From contig NC_033621.1 in assembly GCF_001540865.1 (NCBI RefSeq), forward strand, positions 708,466-772,465: 64,000 bases of DNA. Reading direction: 5' to 3'. The notes under the pieces were generated by a model. The model saw nothing but the letters and a program-made list of their open reading frames with translations, was not told the DNA's origin and made no database searches. The stretch comes from Ananas comosus. Its lineage: Eukaryota; Streptophyta; Magnoliopsida; Poales; Bromeliaceae. The position numbers and the translations under genes are program-made. Positions 12,201-26,270 of this stretch are shown here, piece by piece; positions within the stretch are counted from its first letter, which is position 1, and every line of letters starts with the position of its first letter.

Positions 12201-15200
12201 GTGATGAATTTAGTTAGTTTGATAATAGAAACTTGTAAATAGTTCAGAGATTGAAAAGCAAAACAAAATTATCCATCCTGTTACCAGGAAACTCTCGAGA
12301 GGTGAACTTCCATCTTTTGGAGCTCCTTGCTTCGCATTGACACGAAGCATAACATTCCTGCAAGTTGCATAATAAAATGTAAAATTTCTTAGAGGCCAGT
12401 TCACTCAGCAGAACAGATTAGATATACCTGTAGTGTGAACACACTACCTCCACAAAGTACAAAAATGACACCTAGTTGATACATACAGACTACTTGGCTT
12501 AAATACCTCCAATAGAGAGGTAAAAGCTCTATTTTGGGCTGATAAGGGCAACGTTTACATATTACTAGTTTGAATGGTTCCTAAGAAAGATAATATAGTG
12601 TATTTGAGTGCTGCTTTTAACCAACATGATGATATCAAATAGTGAACTCAGATAACCTCCAGAGAGCAACCAAAGAGAACCATAATCTTACTTGCCCCAT
12701 TCAGGAGGTGGATTCCAGGCTGATAATAGCATATCTGATTTAGCATTTGGCAAGCAATTTTTCACGACAAATGACTTTGTTGTAAACTGAGCAACACCTA
12801 TATCTCTGTAATCCCGGTCAAAATCATAAATCTGTGAACAGATAACAAGGACATGTCAATCCCCAAAATTAAAAGTTGAACATAAATGGACCAAGCATTA
12901 AAAAATGAACATATGGACGCAAATGAGTTTGTCTTTAAACTCCACAGGCCAAACAAATAATAGGAATTCCAATGCTACTAAACTGCAAAGTATGAACATG
13001 TTCACCACAAAAAATATTTTGAATCATCCGGTCTGAAAAAAGTAATATATCAGGCTTCAAAGCTAAGAAATGCTAGTAAAATGTAATGCAGGAAGCTTTG
13101 ATGACCTGTAACAAATTGGTATGCTGATAAATAGAAAATAAAACATGCAAGCTGCTGATAGAGTTTTTTCGGACTAAAGAATGACATGATGAAGAACGAA
13201 ACACTACAATTTGTTCAGGACAAGATGTCAAGTGCTGCTGATGATTAACTGTATATTATTTAGGTAATAACATCTGAAAAAAGCCCACTTACATTAAAGG
13301 GATTTAAGTATGAATGCTCAAAAGCTAACAAAGATGATACTTTCACCACAGGTGAAACAGGAAAATTGAGATAATGAACTTTAATGTTTTGTATTTCAGA
13401 TAGTGCTCCCCTAACCTAGATGAAGATTTTCTCTTTTCTTTTTGTTACAAGAAATAAAACATTATTAATGAAAGAAAATTTTGCAACCCTCACCATGTCA
13501 TTTATCTCAGCTTCAGCAAACGACTTGCCATCTGTAAGCATGCACCATGCCACCTTATTTATTCTCATAGAAATTCTCATGGCACAGGAAGGGCTTTTGT
13601 TCTTCTCTTTCTCCATCAACCTAGCCTGTGCTGCCTTCTGCATAGCCAACCTCAATGCAGAGCATGCTTCCATTCTAAGTCTCTGCACATTTGCCAGCTC
13701 TTTCTTCAATCCTTGGACCTGAGTTGTAATTTACCAAATCATGCCTATGGTGGTCAAAACATGAAAATAAACATTGCAACGAATATTGAGATATTTCTAA
13801 ATATACAGAAGTCTCTTATGGTCTGTTAAGAAACATCTTACCAATGTTGATCTCGCACTGGTTATCATCCATAAACTATCATCCAGTTGGGAAGAGAGGG
13901 TGTTATCTCTGGAACCGTCAGTATTTTCAACTGACAAGGTTCTAATGTCATCAATGAGCAACTTGCGTTCCCTTTCCCTTTTTTCAAGGTTAATCTTTGC
14001 AAGTTCCACCTCTTCAACGCCATCTGGAACTACTTCATGGGCCTCCTCTCCGATATCTTCATCAGCATCATCTTCAAGGGGATAGGAGAGACAGCTCTTG
14101 CGAGGCCTGGAGGAATTAAAAATTGAAAATTGTGACCATCAGACATCAAACATATCTAACAAGAGAGCAGTAAAAGTGAGATCCCATACAAATAACGAGT
14201 CTTGGTGCATGAGAGAGATCTTCTCATTAGTCACTTCTATCTAGAAACAGAAAAGTTCCGACTGAAAGAAAGTGTTACAGTCTATTGACTTTCCAAAAAA
14301 GTTCAATTACATATCTTTGTAAAAGAGTGCATTTTGAGTTCAGTAATCGAAAATGCCTAAATTGTACATGATATTCTCTGCCATGGTAATTCTATGAAGA
14401 CATTTTGAAATATGCATTAATCTGTTGCTAAGTTTTTTCTTTCTTCTTTTAAAATTCCAAAATATCTTCATCTACAACCAACATGTTCTATAATGCACAT
14501 TTGATTTTCCCTTTGTCTCCCTCCACTGAATAATGATTTACCTCTCTTTTCAGCTTTGAACTATCCATGTAACTACAAGGTACTAATTTCTTCTATAAAA
14601 CCAAACACAGTAGCTCTCCAGGAACAACATCAAAAGCTTTTTCTAAATCGAATAAGCGTGAAAGTTTCTCTACTCTCCCTTGAGAATTATGGAATTTGGT
14701 AGACAATTTACAGGGCATGTGGCATAAAACAAACAGCAGTCTTGGCCAACAAAAAGCAGTGTAATGTTTGAGAGAGCTCTTCTTTCTACCTTTAACCATC
14801 CATATGACTACTAGGTGCCCATTTTCTCTAAATTCTAGCACAGCAGTTCTCCAGGAACCACATTAAAAACTCTTCCTAAGTTGAATAACTAAAATATGTA
14901 GATCAACTTCTGTTCATAATTCTGTATTATTTATATGATTTATAGGAAATGTAGCATAGAAGAAGAACCAGTCTCAACAAATAAAAAAGCAATACAATGT
15001 CCAGAGAGCTCTCGATAAGTTATTGGACTTCCAGTGTAGGATTCCAAGAGCTGACAATAGTATAGACTAATGAAATAAGTTAAAGCAGGATGAAGGGTTT
15101 CTCTCTCTCACCTTGGTGGCCGGGCAAAAAGAAGATTGGTCAAGACATCCAGCATAACCTGAAACTGACGTGACGTCATCGTCGCAGTAATATTGGGAGA

Positions 15201-18200
15201 ATTGAATGTCAGTTCTTTTAATGGCTTAACCTACAAACACCAAAAACAAGTGAACCGGGAAAGAAATAGTTACTAACAGTAACCTGGAAAGATTTTAAGT
15301 ACAACAAAACAAGAATATGAGAGAAAAAAAAAATGGTAACAACCTTCAACTCAGGAGTTCCTCCTTTGTGCCTTGTATAACGGAAGTACATTTGGCAAGG
15401 CAAGAAAACCCTCTCAAGTAGAGCACCTGTCCATGAATGGCTTTTCAGCTTTTTACTTTTGTATTCTTTAATTTTTGACCTCTGGTCCTCAATAAATAAC
15501 AAAGGGAGAGTGAGCCACCTGTTCGTTTTACTTTTGGTGAGCTCCTTAGGATTTTCGGCAGCCATTGAAGCCCAGCACCTGGATCAACATCAGTTGGTGC
15601 CACATGGGCTTGAACATGCTCCAGCATGACGGACAGCTCCATGCGTTTCCATGGCATTTCTGGTTTTGTCTCTGAAGTGACAACATTGCTGGTTCCCAGG
15701 GCTTGTTCGATCATCTCATAACCAACGTGAAGAACTGAATGGAATGAACGAGCCAAGACTCGGCCGCTGGCAGCAGCAAGCAGAAACCTACCCTGATATG
15801 AAGTAAAAAGTGATTGTACTTTTTGCTTTTTAGGAAATGAATTTCAGAATGGTAAAACTAGCTTAGATGTGCAAGCTTAGTGCAGCAAAAAGGCAGTCTA
15901 TGGAGACTGGATAGGCCAACAAAGTTATTCCCACGGTTTCCATTTAATACATGATTTTAAGTTTCTCTTAGTCTTATGTTTATCCCCAAGTGATTAATCT
16001 AGATATGAATTTAAAAATTTTCACACATTCTGTGTGAAAATTAAGGTCGAAGGAGATTTCACTCGTTATAAAATAGCATATTGTTTGAAAGCTGTCTTGT
16101 CTGTCTTAACTGTTCAAACAAACAGACAAAGTTCGCCTTCTAAAAATTAATTGGAACATCAACCATGCAACGAGCTGCATATCAAGGGAAGGTAGCCTGA
16201 TCAATAAAGTAAAGAGAGACCAAAGAGTTGAGACCAACAACAAACACTATCTTGCCAAATCACTAGCCAAATATGATATCTGAATCTAGTCCCTCAATTT
16301 GTGCATGATAATAGTCACTGCCTGGCATATATAGTCACTAGGTATATGGATTACTGGATCAAGAAAAGTGTAAAAGCATAACTTATTTTCTCGTTATTCA
16401 TGATAACTTGATTTATATTTAGTGTTGAACTTATTGAATAAGAGGACAGATTACAAAGTTTTGCAGAATCTTTTAGGAACCAACAGAACCAAACTTACAT
16501 TAGCTTCTTCTGAGTGCAGGTTGAACTGAGGTTGAATAACATTCACCATGAAGTGGCGTGTCCCTTCCTCTTCTGAGCCAACACTGTCTCCATGCCTCAC
16601 TGTTTGACAGCCAAATTAAAAATCAAGAGAATGAGAACAATTATTACTAGTTTCTTAGCATTACACTCACGGAATCGAATAAACAAAGTAAAACAAAGAC
16701 TCAACAAACCAGGAGCATTAGAGGATGACAAATCCAGCTTGTTCGAGCTATGGGATGGAAGTGACTCTGAATTCTCAATATGTTGTGGCGTAGAAGAATC
16801 AGTTGAATGAGATGCATTTGGAGAAGATTCAAGTACATCTTCCTGAGGAATTTCAGACCCATCATTTAACTTTTGTTTCTCTGTCAAAATCCTTTGTGTG
16901 TATTGACGAGAGGGAGAAGGTTTTGGCGGCTCAAAAGCTTTCGATATTCCACCAGCCCAAGACCAAATGGCATCCCTATTCTCTAGATTCCACAAGAGCT
17001 TCAGACCATAGACAAAAATGCGCTGACAATTGTCAGCAACAACTACATTAAACCCATCGTCATCACTATGATCTGATTGTGTATGATCGCTTTCGCTCCC
17101 ATTGTTGTACTCAGATTTCAGATAGGTCATTTCGAGATTCTTCCTGCTTGCTTCTTGCCATGACAAGAGTCTGGTGGGATCAGCTTTTGGAGCTTGTCTT
17201 CGTATTGTAAAATAATCGGAATATAAAAGAAAGCCCTCATCCCTGTTTTTTTCTGTGCAACCAGTCATATAGTTGCACTTTTCATAACCAAAATTATCTT
17301 TTCCCACATGTATATCTTGAACTGTGGATTTATTATTATCTTTATGCAGATATGCCTTCAGTAAATGCAAGTCGAGGCCCTGGTAAACAAGATCAAGAGG
17401 TTCACGCTTGCAATCGAAAGTATACTGCTGGTGCTTGCCACGGCCGAAACACATTTCATATTTCAACTTTGTCATTTGGAATGTCAAACTCTTAGCAGGA
17501 TCATCATCCCTCAGTGGTGCATGACTGATGCAAACAGGTGTAGCATCGAAACGAAGGAAGTTCTCGGTCATAACTTTGTCTAATGCTAAGTTTCCAGATC
17601 TAGCAACTCTTGGAACTCCAAAACGTGGCCAGCGAGAGAAAGTCCTTAATTTATGAGGAGGAAGGTAAATCAGATTCCACCATTTGATTAACCAAGCCAA
17701 GTCATGTGCACCCATATTGACAGTTGGAGAGTCAACTGAAACTGCTTCTGTCCTTTGTGAAGACTCAGACAAAGTAGGTCTAAGTGAGAAGTTCCACTTA
17801 AGTGAGAGAGAGGTCGAGCGGAATGGGTCTAACACTTTCTTCCGAGGCTCCCCTTCTATGGGAAGAGCAAACAGATAATGATTCATAGGATTGCCAGATT
17901 CACACTGCCACTCCATGAAAATTTCTAGAGTGAAAGCAGGGGAACTAAGGAACGGTACAGAGGTATGATGCGGAGGTTTCAAGCTGCAATTCTTTACCAG
18001 ACTATCTAGACTAGGTAAATAAGCTTTGATATCCTTTGTTGAGAGACTCACATAACCGTCCATATGTTTTATCTCCATGTAACCAGAAATGATTTGTATT
18101 TTTTCTGATTTCTCATAAGGATTTGTGGTCCCAAGCAGATTCCATCTGGTCTCAGTAAAATGCAGGCTATGTTTCCCATGAATGTAGTTCCTCATATCAT

Positions 18201-21200
18201 CCCACCAGGGTAAACTTCGTTCTTTCTTAGGTGGTTGATTATCAATAGTTTGTGGGTTTCTCACACCAAGATTTGCCCTACGGAGAGCTACAGTAAAAGC
18301 ATAGCTTATGTCTGCAAAAACTGGTTCATAACCCACCCCAAAGGAAACCTCCCCTTTATGAAAATGTAACGGCAAGTCAGCATACCACTTCACGGGTGGA
18401 GTAAAACCACTAGCAGAACGTAACATAGACACTCTCCACCATTTCCCAATGAAAACATCTTGTAATATTTGAGGTTGGAAACAAGTTGCCTGTAACCAGC
18501 TAAATTTTATGAGAAAGGGAAGTTTTTAAAAAGAAAAGTAGCCAAAATTCATCAAACTACCCCATCATGTTAGCCATAAATAGCATTGACTGCTAAATGC
18601 ACATCTAGTAAAACTTTTTTTTTTTATCCAAAAGGACCAAAACAAATTTGGAGCAAATATTATTAAAGCTTCAAATAATTCAGGAAAGATGAACAGCAAC
18701 TAAAGGTGAAGAATGAGTTACATAAATAACAACAAAAGTTTTGTGCCAATGGAAAAATTATTTCTTGAGAAGGCATGAGTTAAAATTACTAGTTAGTAAT
18801 AAATAAATGATATTCCCAGCATGGCATCAATATGAAATGTACTTCCGCTAGCTTGTTACCAAGAATGTTTAGGTGCAGAATTTTGCCATGACATACTACC
18901 TAATTTGAATTTATTGGTCAAGAAACCAATGAACCAATGGAAATAGATGAAATAGATATAAAGAAAGAAAAGGAAAATACATTGATAAAACTATTGCCAC
19001 AATATATTACAAATTCTTTCACGGTTGCTAAAGTTGGTAATCAGCATAAGAAATACTGAAATAATTAAGAATTAAAAAGACATAAAAAATAATAACTAGA
19101 ATGAAAACTGACCTGCTGAGCAAGCACAACGCATCCTTGACATTTACCAGAAGTAGCAGAAAGAAGTGGAAATGTATAATCTCGTAAATGGGCCGCTAAT
19201 GATCCTGCAGTTAAAGAAATATTGCTACCATACATCCGCGAGAATGGTATCTCATTATCAGCACAGAACGGGTCAATCCTTTTGATAAACTCAATCATTC
19301 CTTCATTGCCACCATCAACTTTTGACATAGTTAAATCAACTTCTGTAGCAGAAACCGAAATGACTGAAGCTCTCTTATTGCTCATTTTAAATCCTGCCTG
19401 AAAGCCACTTGTACATGCCCCTGATCCTTCTGACACCAATATTTTCTGGCATGCCTTGTAATATGCCTGAAACGCCTTCTTATGTATCTCTTCTTGCAAA
19501 TTTTGAATGGCTGAAGGATCAGATTCATCAATATCAACTTCATCATGATTACTCTTCTTTTCAGATTGTAAAAGGTTTTCTTTGACACTTTCTGGTATCT
19601 TATTTCCTGATGAAATAAACTCATTCAGTAACTTCAATCTAACTGTTTCCTCACAAACTTCCCTCTTCATTAGATGGTAATGTTCATCAAGCCATCCTTG
19701 CATGGGTTCTTCTTCAATTTCCCCTGTGAGTTTGCGTATGATGAATCGAACAGATCTAACTTTTGTTGATTTAGATTTGGTCTTTTTGCTACTACTATTT
19801 TTCTTTTCAGGAAATAAAAGATTTGTTTTAGCAGCAGAAATAAGTTTCAAGCCGCGTAACATGTCTTCAACCGCATCATCAATAGCTCGTAACTGCAACC
19901 TATAAGGCATGCACACGTAAACATCACGACCCTGAATAACCCAATCCCATGTGGTAGTGACCTGCTGCAGTTTTGAATCAAGTGGATTGGTCGAAATAGA
20001 AACTGGAATACGAGAAATTTGCATACGGCTGCTTTTAATTATACGGGTGCCATTAAAACTCAGTGTAAGCCCTTCAAGCAGTACACCTATTCTTGCATTC
20101 TCAGAGAAGATAGATTGCACGTGGATCATGGCTTCTACACCATCTGCAAGCTCAGCTGAGACTTTCAACGTTTCCACATCGATAGCAAAAACTGACTCTC
20201 TTTTCTTAATTGGCTTTTCATGATTCATGTAATCCACAGTTGCTTCCTTTTCAACTTCATTATCTATACTAATTGCTTCCTCCTTTATTTCGTTATCAGA
20301 GTTCTGGAGCTTAATCTTGTATAGAACAGATTTTAAACATGTAACCACTTCAAGGAGTGCCAAATGTGGATCGGGCTCCCAGTGAACTAATAAATCTGTC
20401 ACACTAAAGAGAGAGCACACAGCAATCTCATTAAGACCACCAGAACGGCGAACAAATTTTGCATTATGCAAATCAAATAGAGCCAATTCTGCACCTGGTT
20501 TATCATCTTGTGATAGTTCTGTATATATTGTTCTAGTTCTCTGAAGTTCAATCTGCATCGAATGCTTTTCCTTATTCAAGGACGCAGTCAGATTAAGAAT
20601 CTCAACTGATGTATGGAATTTAAGATGCTTAGACTTAGAGGGGCTAGTTGAGTGGATGCTTGCCCTGCGTGGACTACCATCACTGCAAGTATTAATTACA
20701 ACTTGACCCCCTTGAGAACCGTAATTTACACGCTTAGGATCCTCCACAGTCACATCTTCTAAACTTACTTCACCATAATACTTTATAGAACACTTGTCAA
20801 GACATAGTTCTAAAATTTGTGCTCCTTTTGCAGTTTCTTTGCTAGAACTACGCCCTGTCTTGCTTTGTGCAGCTCGCTTACCAGGAGAGAGACTTTTAAA
20901 CAGTGCTTTTAAGGACATCGTGGTCGATAATAGAGACTCAAGATGTTTAAAACCGAAGTATACCCCCATTCCAGATATAGCGAGTGAAAGAATGTATTTT
21001 GACGTACTATTGTCTTGCCCATCAATAGATTCCATATCTTTGTTTCCCAAATCAAGAGTAACCCGGGAAATATGCACTAAAGAGCCTGAATTGCCTTCCA
21101 TGCCTAATAAGTCTAATAAGCCTTCCTTCATTGACTGTTCATAGACATCTGCCATGTGTAAATTGAATTCACCAAACTCTGTATGTAGTTGAATACTCTT

Positions 21201-22834
21201 GTTAGTCATATTGCTGGTAAAGAGATGAAAAGATTCCGAGGAAACCTGCATCATCCAAAATTAATAGTAATTTACATATGTGAAAAACTAATAGATTTAT
21301 AAATGTGGTGCAAAGTGATGATGTCCTCTTCTACTGTACATGGGGTGCATGCATGTTCACACTTACTAGAAATTGAAGTACATTATAGCACGTACTGGTA
21401 TTAATCTGCTTCAACAATTATATTGAATAAGCATATCAAATGCAACAATAAATTAACCAACTACCATAAGCTATAGACGATACTCTAAAAAAATATATGT
21501 ACAAGCAGTACCAAGATATTATGAAAATGCCATCTAGAAAAGGAGCACAATAATGTTTAATCATCTGGAAAAGAGACAAGAAAAAAGGTGATATAGTGAA
21601 CTTACACGGTACAATGGTGAGTCATTCAGGCTATAAAGTACAACAGTCAACTCAGGTGCAGAGACTCTGCATGACCACGTAATTAACTTTGTGTTATCTG
21701 TTGGCACCTTTTCTAGTTGACTTTTCTCATGAAGAACAAGTGACTTCTTTTTGGCTGACCGAAGCAAAAGAAAAGGCTTCAATCTGTTTATAACAAGGTT
21801 GCATCTGGTCCCACCAAGCTTGACATCAACCTCAGCTCTAATTGGCAATGGCAGCTGAGAGAAGGTATTAATACATTAACCAGAGAACAAAGTTTTAGTG
21901 GAAAACATAAGTTATGAGACACAGAACATTAACGGGAAAGAAAATAATACAGCACGGTAAAGCATAGTATTGAAAAATACATAATACACAGAATATAATA
22001 TTGCAAATTAAAGGGATGTCAACAAAGAATACACAAGAAAATAAAACAGGAAAAACAAAAAAAAAAAAAAGGTCACAGTAATGAAAGATAAAATAACTTA
22101 CTTGCATTGGAATGTCAACAGAAGTTATAATTGCAACTTTTAGAATTTCCAACACAGAACTAGCACCATCCCTTAAAAGCTGGAATGGAAAATTGTCACG
22201 AAATGCACTATATAGAAAAGCAATTGACCTGAGTGGAAAACTTCCTAAACAACATGCATAACATACATGGATTTCAGTAAAGTCTAGTTGAAGATTAACG
22301 TGTGATGTAGCTTCGCCAGAATCTTCATCTCTTTGACATATATTACTTCTCAAACAGATGCCCCTAATGTTGTTGCAAACTGAAAGATCGTGGCCTCGGT
22401 GCACAAACTTCAGATCTAGCCTGGGCATATTGAAGCTAACCTTCCAAAGAACAAACAAATTTCAGTAAGTAGTATAGAAAAGGACTCTTTTTTTTTACAG
22501 AAAGCATATCCTATCTTTCATAAAAAATAACAAATTGATTCCACCGAATAAAGAAATAATTGTAATATTTTCTCATGATGCACAAGTTCATAACAAAGAT
22601 TAAGATCCCTTTTTCAAAATTTTTAATTCCTACCTTTAAGGACTAATGAATGAACATATTCGATATTCTAAACTATTCATTTGTACTCGTCTATAAAAAT
22701 TTATCACATAAACCAAAAACACTTATTAACTAATATGCCATGAAGCTTTCGAGATTCTTGATATTAATCATGGCTCCAGATTCTACAGGTGAATATTATA
22801 GCACTTCAATCAATCAAAAATACCGAGACTGCAC

Positions 22835-22891
<57 letters not shown>

Positions 22892-25840
22892 CTAGGCTAG
22901 TATACTATCGGCAGCACGGAGGCCACCATACTACCAAGTTGTTTTCAATGATGCGGCTTCCAAATCAATGATCGGCTCCGTTAGACTTGATCTACACTAT
23001 TAAAAGCATTTGGAAACTAAATTTCATAATTTTCCGACATTATTTGACTAGTGATCAAAATGTCTCAAATTGACAATTTTAATGGTCGATGTGATGCGTT
23101 TGTGAATTTAACAGTATAAAACAATCCAAAACTGATGAAATTTTTATAGAAAATTTTTTCCACTATTTAGAGTAGGATCAATACCTCTGATTTTAAATTC
23201 AAGTTTTTTATCATTATTTTTTATGAGATTTTTATTTTCAGCCGTTCATTTTTAGACTACTCATTTGATAGGTAAATGATGTTGAAAAATTATGAAATTT
23301 AGTTTTCAAATATTTTCAATAGTGTAGATCACGTCTAACATAGCCGATCATCGATTTGAAAGCCGCATAATTGAAAACAACTTGGTAACACGGAGGCCTC
23401 CGTGCTACCGATAGTATACCAGCCTAGCTCTATATATAAATATACTATTTGCTAGTAATTGTGCAACTACATGTGCCATAATTGTTGCTTCAAGAGATGG
23501 TCATCAGACAATTCACTGCTCATTTAGATGACCTGAAGGAAGAAAGAAATATTGCAGCCCTTTTGGCATATTCAAATAAGATTAGAACAAAAACAGACAG
23601 AAATTTAACAAATATAAGCATATTATCCCGACTTATAGCCAAGCAAAGTTATTTGAATAATATTTTAGTTGCAGAGTGCAGTGCAGTAAAATTTTTTGAT
23701 GAAAAATCATTTCTTCATGGAGAAACACATTAATTCTTGAGATTTTATAACTCTCTTGCAGGAAAAAACTAAGAACTAGTAGAAGATGACAAAAAAGTGC
23801 AGCACCAAGACAGTGAGACAGAGTAACAGAGTAACCACAGGGAAGTCTAGGAACCTTTTCAGGAAGCACAATAATATAATTCCTCAGTGATGATACTTTG
23901 TTTCCTTGAGATTTCTTAGCCGATTTAGAATCCAAAGCAGTATCTTCACTGCCATCAGAACCACTAAGGGCAGCTGGCTTCCTCTTAGTGAACAAGTTTT
24001 CTGTTAAGTTCACAGCGACGTCTCCACATGTCACATCAAAGTTCTTGATCTTAGTTCCTTGTTCTCTGATACATCACATTTACAAAGATTCAGTTACATC
24101 TACTTTCCTTACCACTGCAGAGCAAAATATTCTATGTTGTAGACTGACCTGTGATGATCAAACTCACAAGCAACTAGTAAGTCCTCACAAATGAAATGAG
24201 CATAGTCACATTCCTTTGTAGCTGAAAGTGTTTGCTTAGAGACCAACCAGTCTGCTTGGCTGAAACTAAGTGACTGTTCAGAGCTTAGCTGCGAATGATA
24301 CACTTGCACATGTAAAGGCGTAAGCTGCAGCCTAACATTAAGAACGGGGTTGGACCCTCCAGTTTTGAAGAAGTCAAGCTTCAGATCCTTGATTTCAACC
24401 GCAGCTTTTGGAACCTATAACATTCAAAGACCAAGTTACATGGCGTGCAACCCGATTTCCAAAAAAATGACAAGTCATTTACTGGAAAAATATAATGGTG
24501 TTTAGCTGACAAGGTGATGCTATTCTAACAGCAAAAGCATACCTTCACATTTATTTCTATCACATGAACTGATAAAAATCTTGCAAAGTTAGTAAAAACC
24601 ATCCATTTTCCCTTTCCTCCTGAATGCGGCCTTCGAGTTTGAGATTTCTTCTTCTTCTTGGTGCTTTGTGCAGAAGAACTCAATATTATTTCAAATTCAG
24701 AAATCAGCAATTCCAGCTTCGGTTCCCGAGATATAACACTCAAACCAAACTCAACTAGTGATTTCTGGGTACTCAGCTTGATTTCACCAACAGAAATAGA
24801 TTCCACAGCACCCTGAAAAGTGATGGATATTACCTTCAAATGATAGATACTACCTTCATTTTGGCATGCTAAGCCATCCAAATAAGGAAAAATCTAAGAT
24901 GACAAGAAGAAAGCCTAGTGGTTGCCGTAATGCAGGAGAAACTGCTGAGGATAGTCATATGAACATCTTAAAATAATAGAAAGGGAACAGGAATGAGAAT
25001 GACAGAAGCATTTATGTCTCAAAAAGAATAGTAAACAATAAGTTCGGACAAAATGAACCTTTCTGAATCTAATGTTAATGTCCCGTAGGCAGTTAAACCG
25101 AACAAGCTGGAAGTTGACAGATGCGCTCATTATCCGGCTCAATAGCCAAGCCAAAAACCTGGCAGCGAATCTGGTATAAGAAGCATCAAGAAAAGTCAGT
25201 TAGTGAAATTATTTTGATTATTAAAGAATTAAATTTGACATGATACCTTTCTAAGCTTTTAACCAGTAAATTGATAGCTAGTACAGGTGAACTTAGAATA
25301 TCGAAGTACAAGCAGCAGACTTTCTTCTAGGTTAAAAGAATTCTGATTTTATAGGTGTTGTGGCGATTGACTCCTATAGTTAGATATTGTGCACATGAAA
25401 GACTATATGGTGTATAGAAAAAATCTTCATGCCATCAGAAGTTAATATGCGCGATGGAGTGTCAACATGAACAGAAATGGCTTCAGAATTTTCAAAAAAT
25501 AGCTTCAGCATTACTCATTCTAGTATAGAACTAGGCATGTGCTCTGTATTACAACAAATGGAATGCCATTAAAATTATATCTCATATCATAAGAACTTCA
25601 CTGAAATAAAAAATCCGACCAAGTCAAAATTTCCAATCTACTGCATGTACGTTTGCACATTCCAACTCACCAGATGCAACTAGAATTGGAATCTAACACA
25701 GAAACACGACCATAAGCACCAAAATTTCCTCAAATTCCAAAAAAAAAAAGAGCATGTCGAGCAACTTACACGAAGAACACCCATCCGAAGGCACAAACCA
25801 CTAAGAAACAGAGCAGGAACTTGACCAGTGACGACGCCAT
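9234..25840 (-). CDS. SAB: SABRE / KINKY POLLEN / APT1-type bridge-like lipid transfer protein (BLTP2/FMP27/Hobbit family)
   Basis: Giant tube-like protein of membrane contact sites; plant homologues act in polarized cell growth, root-cell expansion and pollen-tube tip growth. Exons (minus): 25770-25840, 25059-25158, 24543-24812, 24149-24414, 23855-24065, 22267-22440, 22102-22179, 21606-21854, 19113-21245, 16710-18489, 16499-16599, 15519-15792, 15344-15426, 15112-15230, 13842-14106, 13494-13718, 12692-12831, 12285-12357, 11985-12086, 11708-11887, 10828-11184, 10232-10399, 9572-9956, 9234-9337. They sum to 7908 nt, or 2635 aa, close to Arabidopsis SABRE. Residues about 5-31 form an N-terminal membrane anchor. 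Family motifs include RGKWMV-like GKGKWMVFTNFARFLSV, EVDVKLGGTRCNLVI, WPRFGVPRVARSG (about residue 1470), FEPPKPSPSRQY, HVAPTDVDPGAGLQWLPK, MYFRYTRHKGGTPELK, VEIYPMRIHLSEAMYRMMW and the C-terminal LTITKAKKLIRRH. All introns are GT-AG except intron 22, which is GC-AG. The start of exon 5 is ambiguous by two bases. Confidence 0.95.
10226..10231 (-). other. Non-canonical GC donor of SABRE intron 22
   Basis: Read on the minus strand, exon 22 ends ...GGCATGCAG and the intron begins GCAAGT. Joining here to exon 23 (GGCAAAAAATTC) gives the family-conserved SVTGMQGKKFK. No GT donor nearby preserves frame, so this is a GC-AG intron. Confidence 0.85.
14545..15015 (-). repeat. Diverged 233-bp tandem duplication with a LINE-RT-like peptide, SABRE intron 14
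   Basis: TCTCCAGGAAC(A/C)ACAT recurs at about 14615 and 14848, an offset of 233 bp, and similarity continues through both units (GAGAGCTCT near 14770 and 15005). On the minus strand the first unit translates as FDLEKAFDVVPGELLCLVL, which resembles the DLEKAYDRVPR-type motif of non-LTR reverse transcriptases. The second unit carries a more decayed version. This may be a LINE relic; the homology is short. Confidence 0.5.
22835..22886. repeat. (TA)n(GA)n compound microsatellite
   Basis: About 13 TA units run straight into about 13 GA units, directly at the left end of the MITE at 22889. The same TATATAGAG string, unexpanded, borders the right end. Confidence 0.9.
22889..23431. mobile_element. 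Long-TIR MITE of the CTATCGG family, copy 2 (in SABRE intron 5)
   Basis: 543 bp with arms of about 150 bp. The left arm starts GCGCTAGGCTAGTATACTAT; the right arm ends TACCAGCCTAGCTC as its mirror. The two arms match at about 85%, including CGGCAGCACGGAGGCC. The interior shares AGTGATCAAAATGTC-like and CATTTGATAGGTAAATGAT-like sequence with the copy near 60.7 kb. No coding potential. Confidence 0.85.
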
Positions 25841-26270
25841 CACAGCACAAGCAGAAGCTATGGACTCCTTTTACGAGAATCTCATCGGATCCCAAATAAG
25901 TAGTAGAAACCCTAAAAACCAGATCGGGCGCTCATATTTCCACCATTTCAAGTGTGATGACGAGCAAGTCCGATTAGAAAGAGAGATAAGAGGAGGAGGA
26001 GGAGGAGAGGGATGAAGCACCTTGGATCCGATCGAAGAGGGGGACGCGTATTTCTAGGGTTTGGAAGGGGTCTTCGACGCGCGAGGAGATCGGGGGAGGA
26101 GGAGAATGGGGGAGAGGGGAAGGGTGGGGAAGCGTTGCGAAAATGGGACGATAGAGGAGGAGGAGGAGGTCGTGCGGCGAAGAGCTCTTTTATTTTGCTG
26201 CAAAAACGAATCTGAGAGAAGGGATTATTCCATGCGCCCGGTTCACCATACACCGTACTTTGAAAATTAA
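25841..26270 (-). promoter_or_regulatory. SABRE 5' UTR and proximal promoter
   Basis: The minus strand reads purine/pyrimidine-biased, GC-rich leader sequence. A possible 5' UTR intron (CCAAG|GTGCTT near 26022 to TTTTAG|GGTTT near 25917) precedes the ATG at 25840. Overlapping open frames on both strands come from low-complexity GAGG/CCTC sequence and are not supported as genes. Confidence 0.5.
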
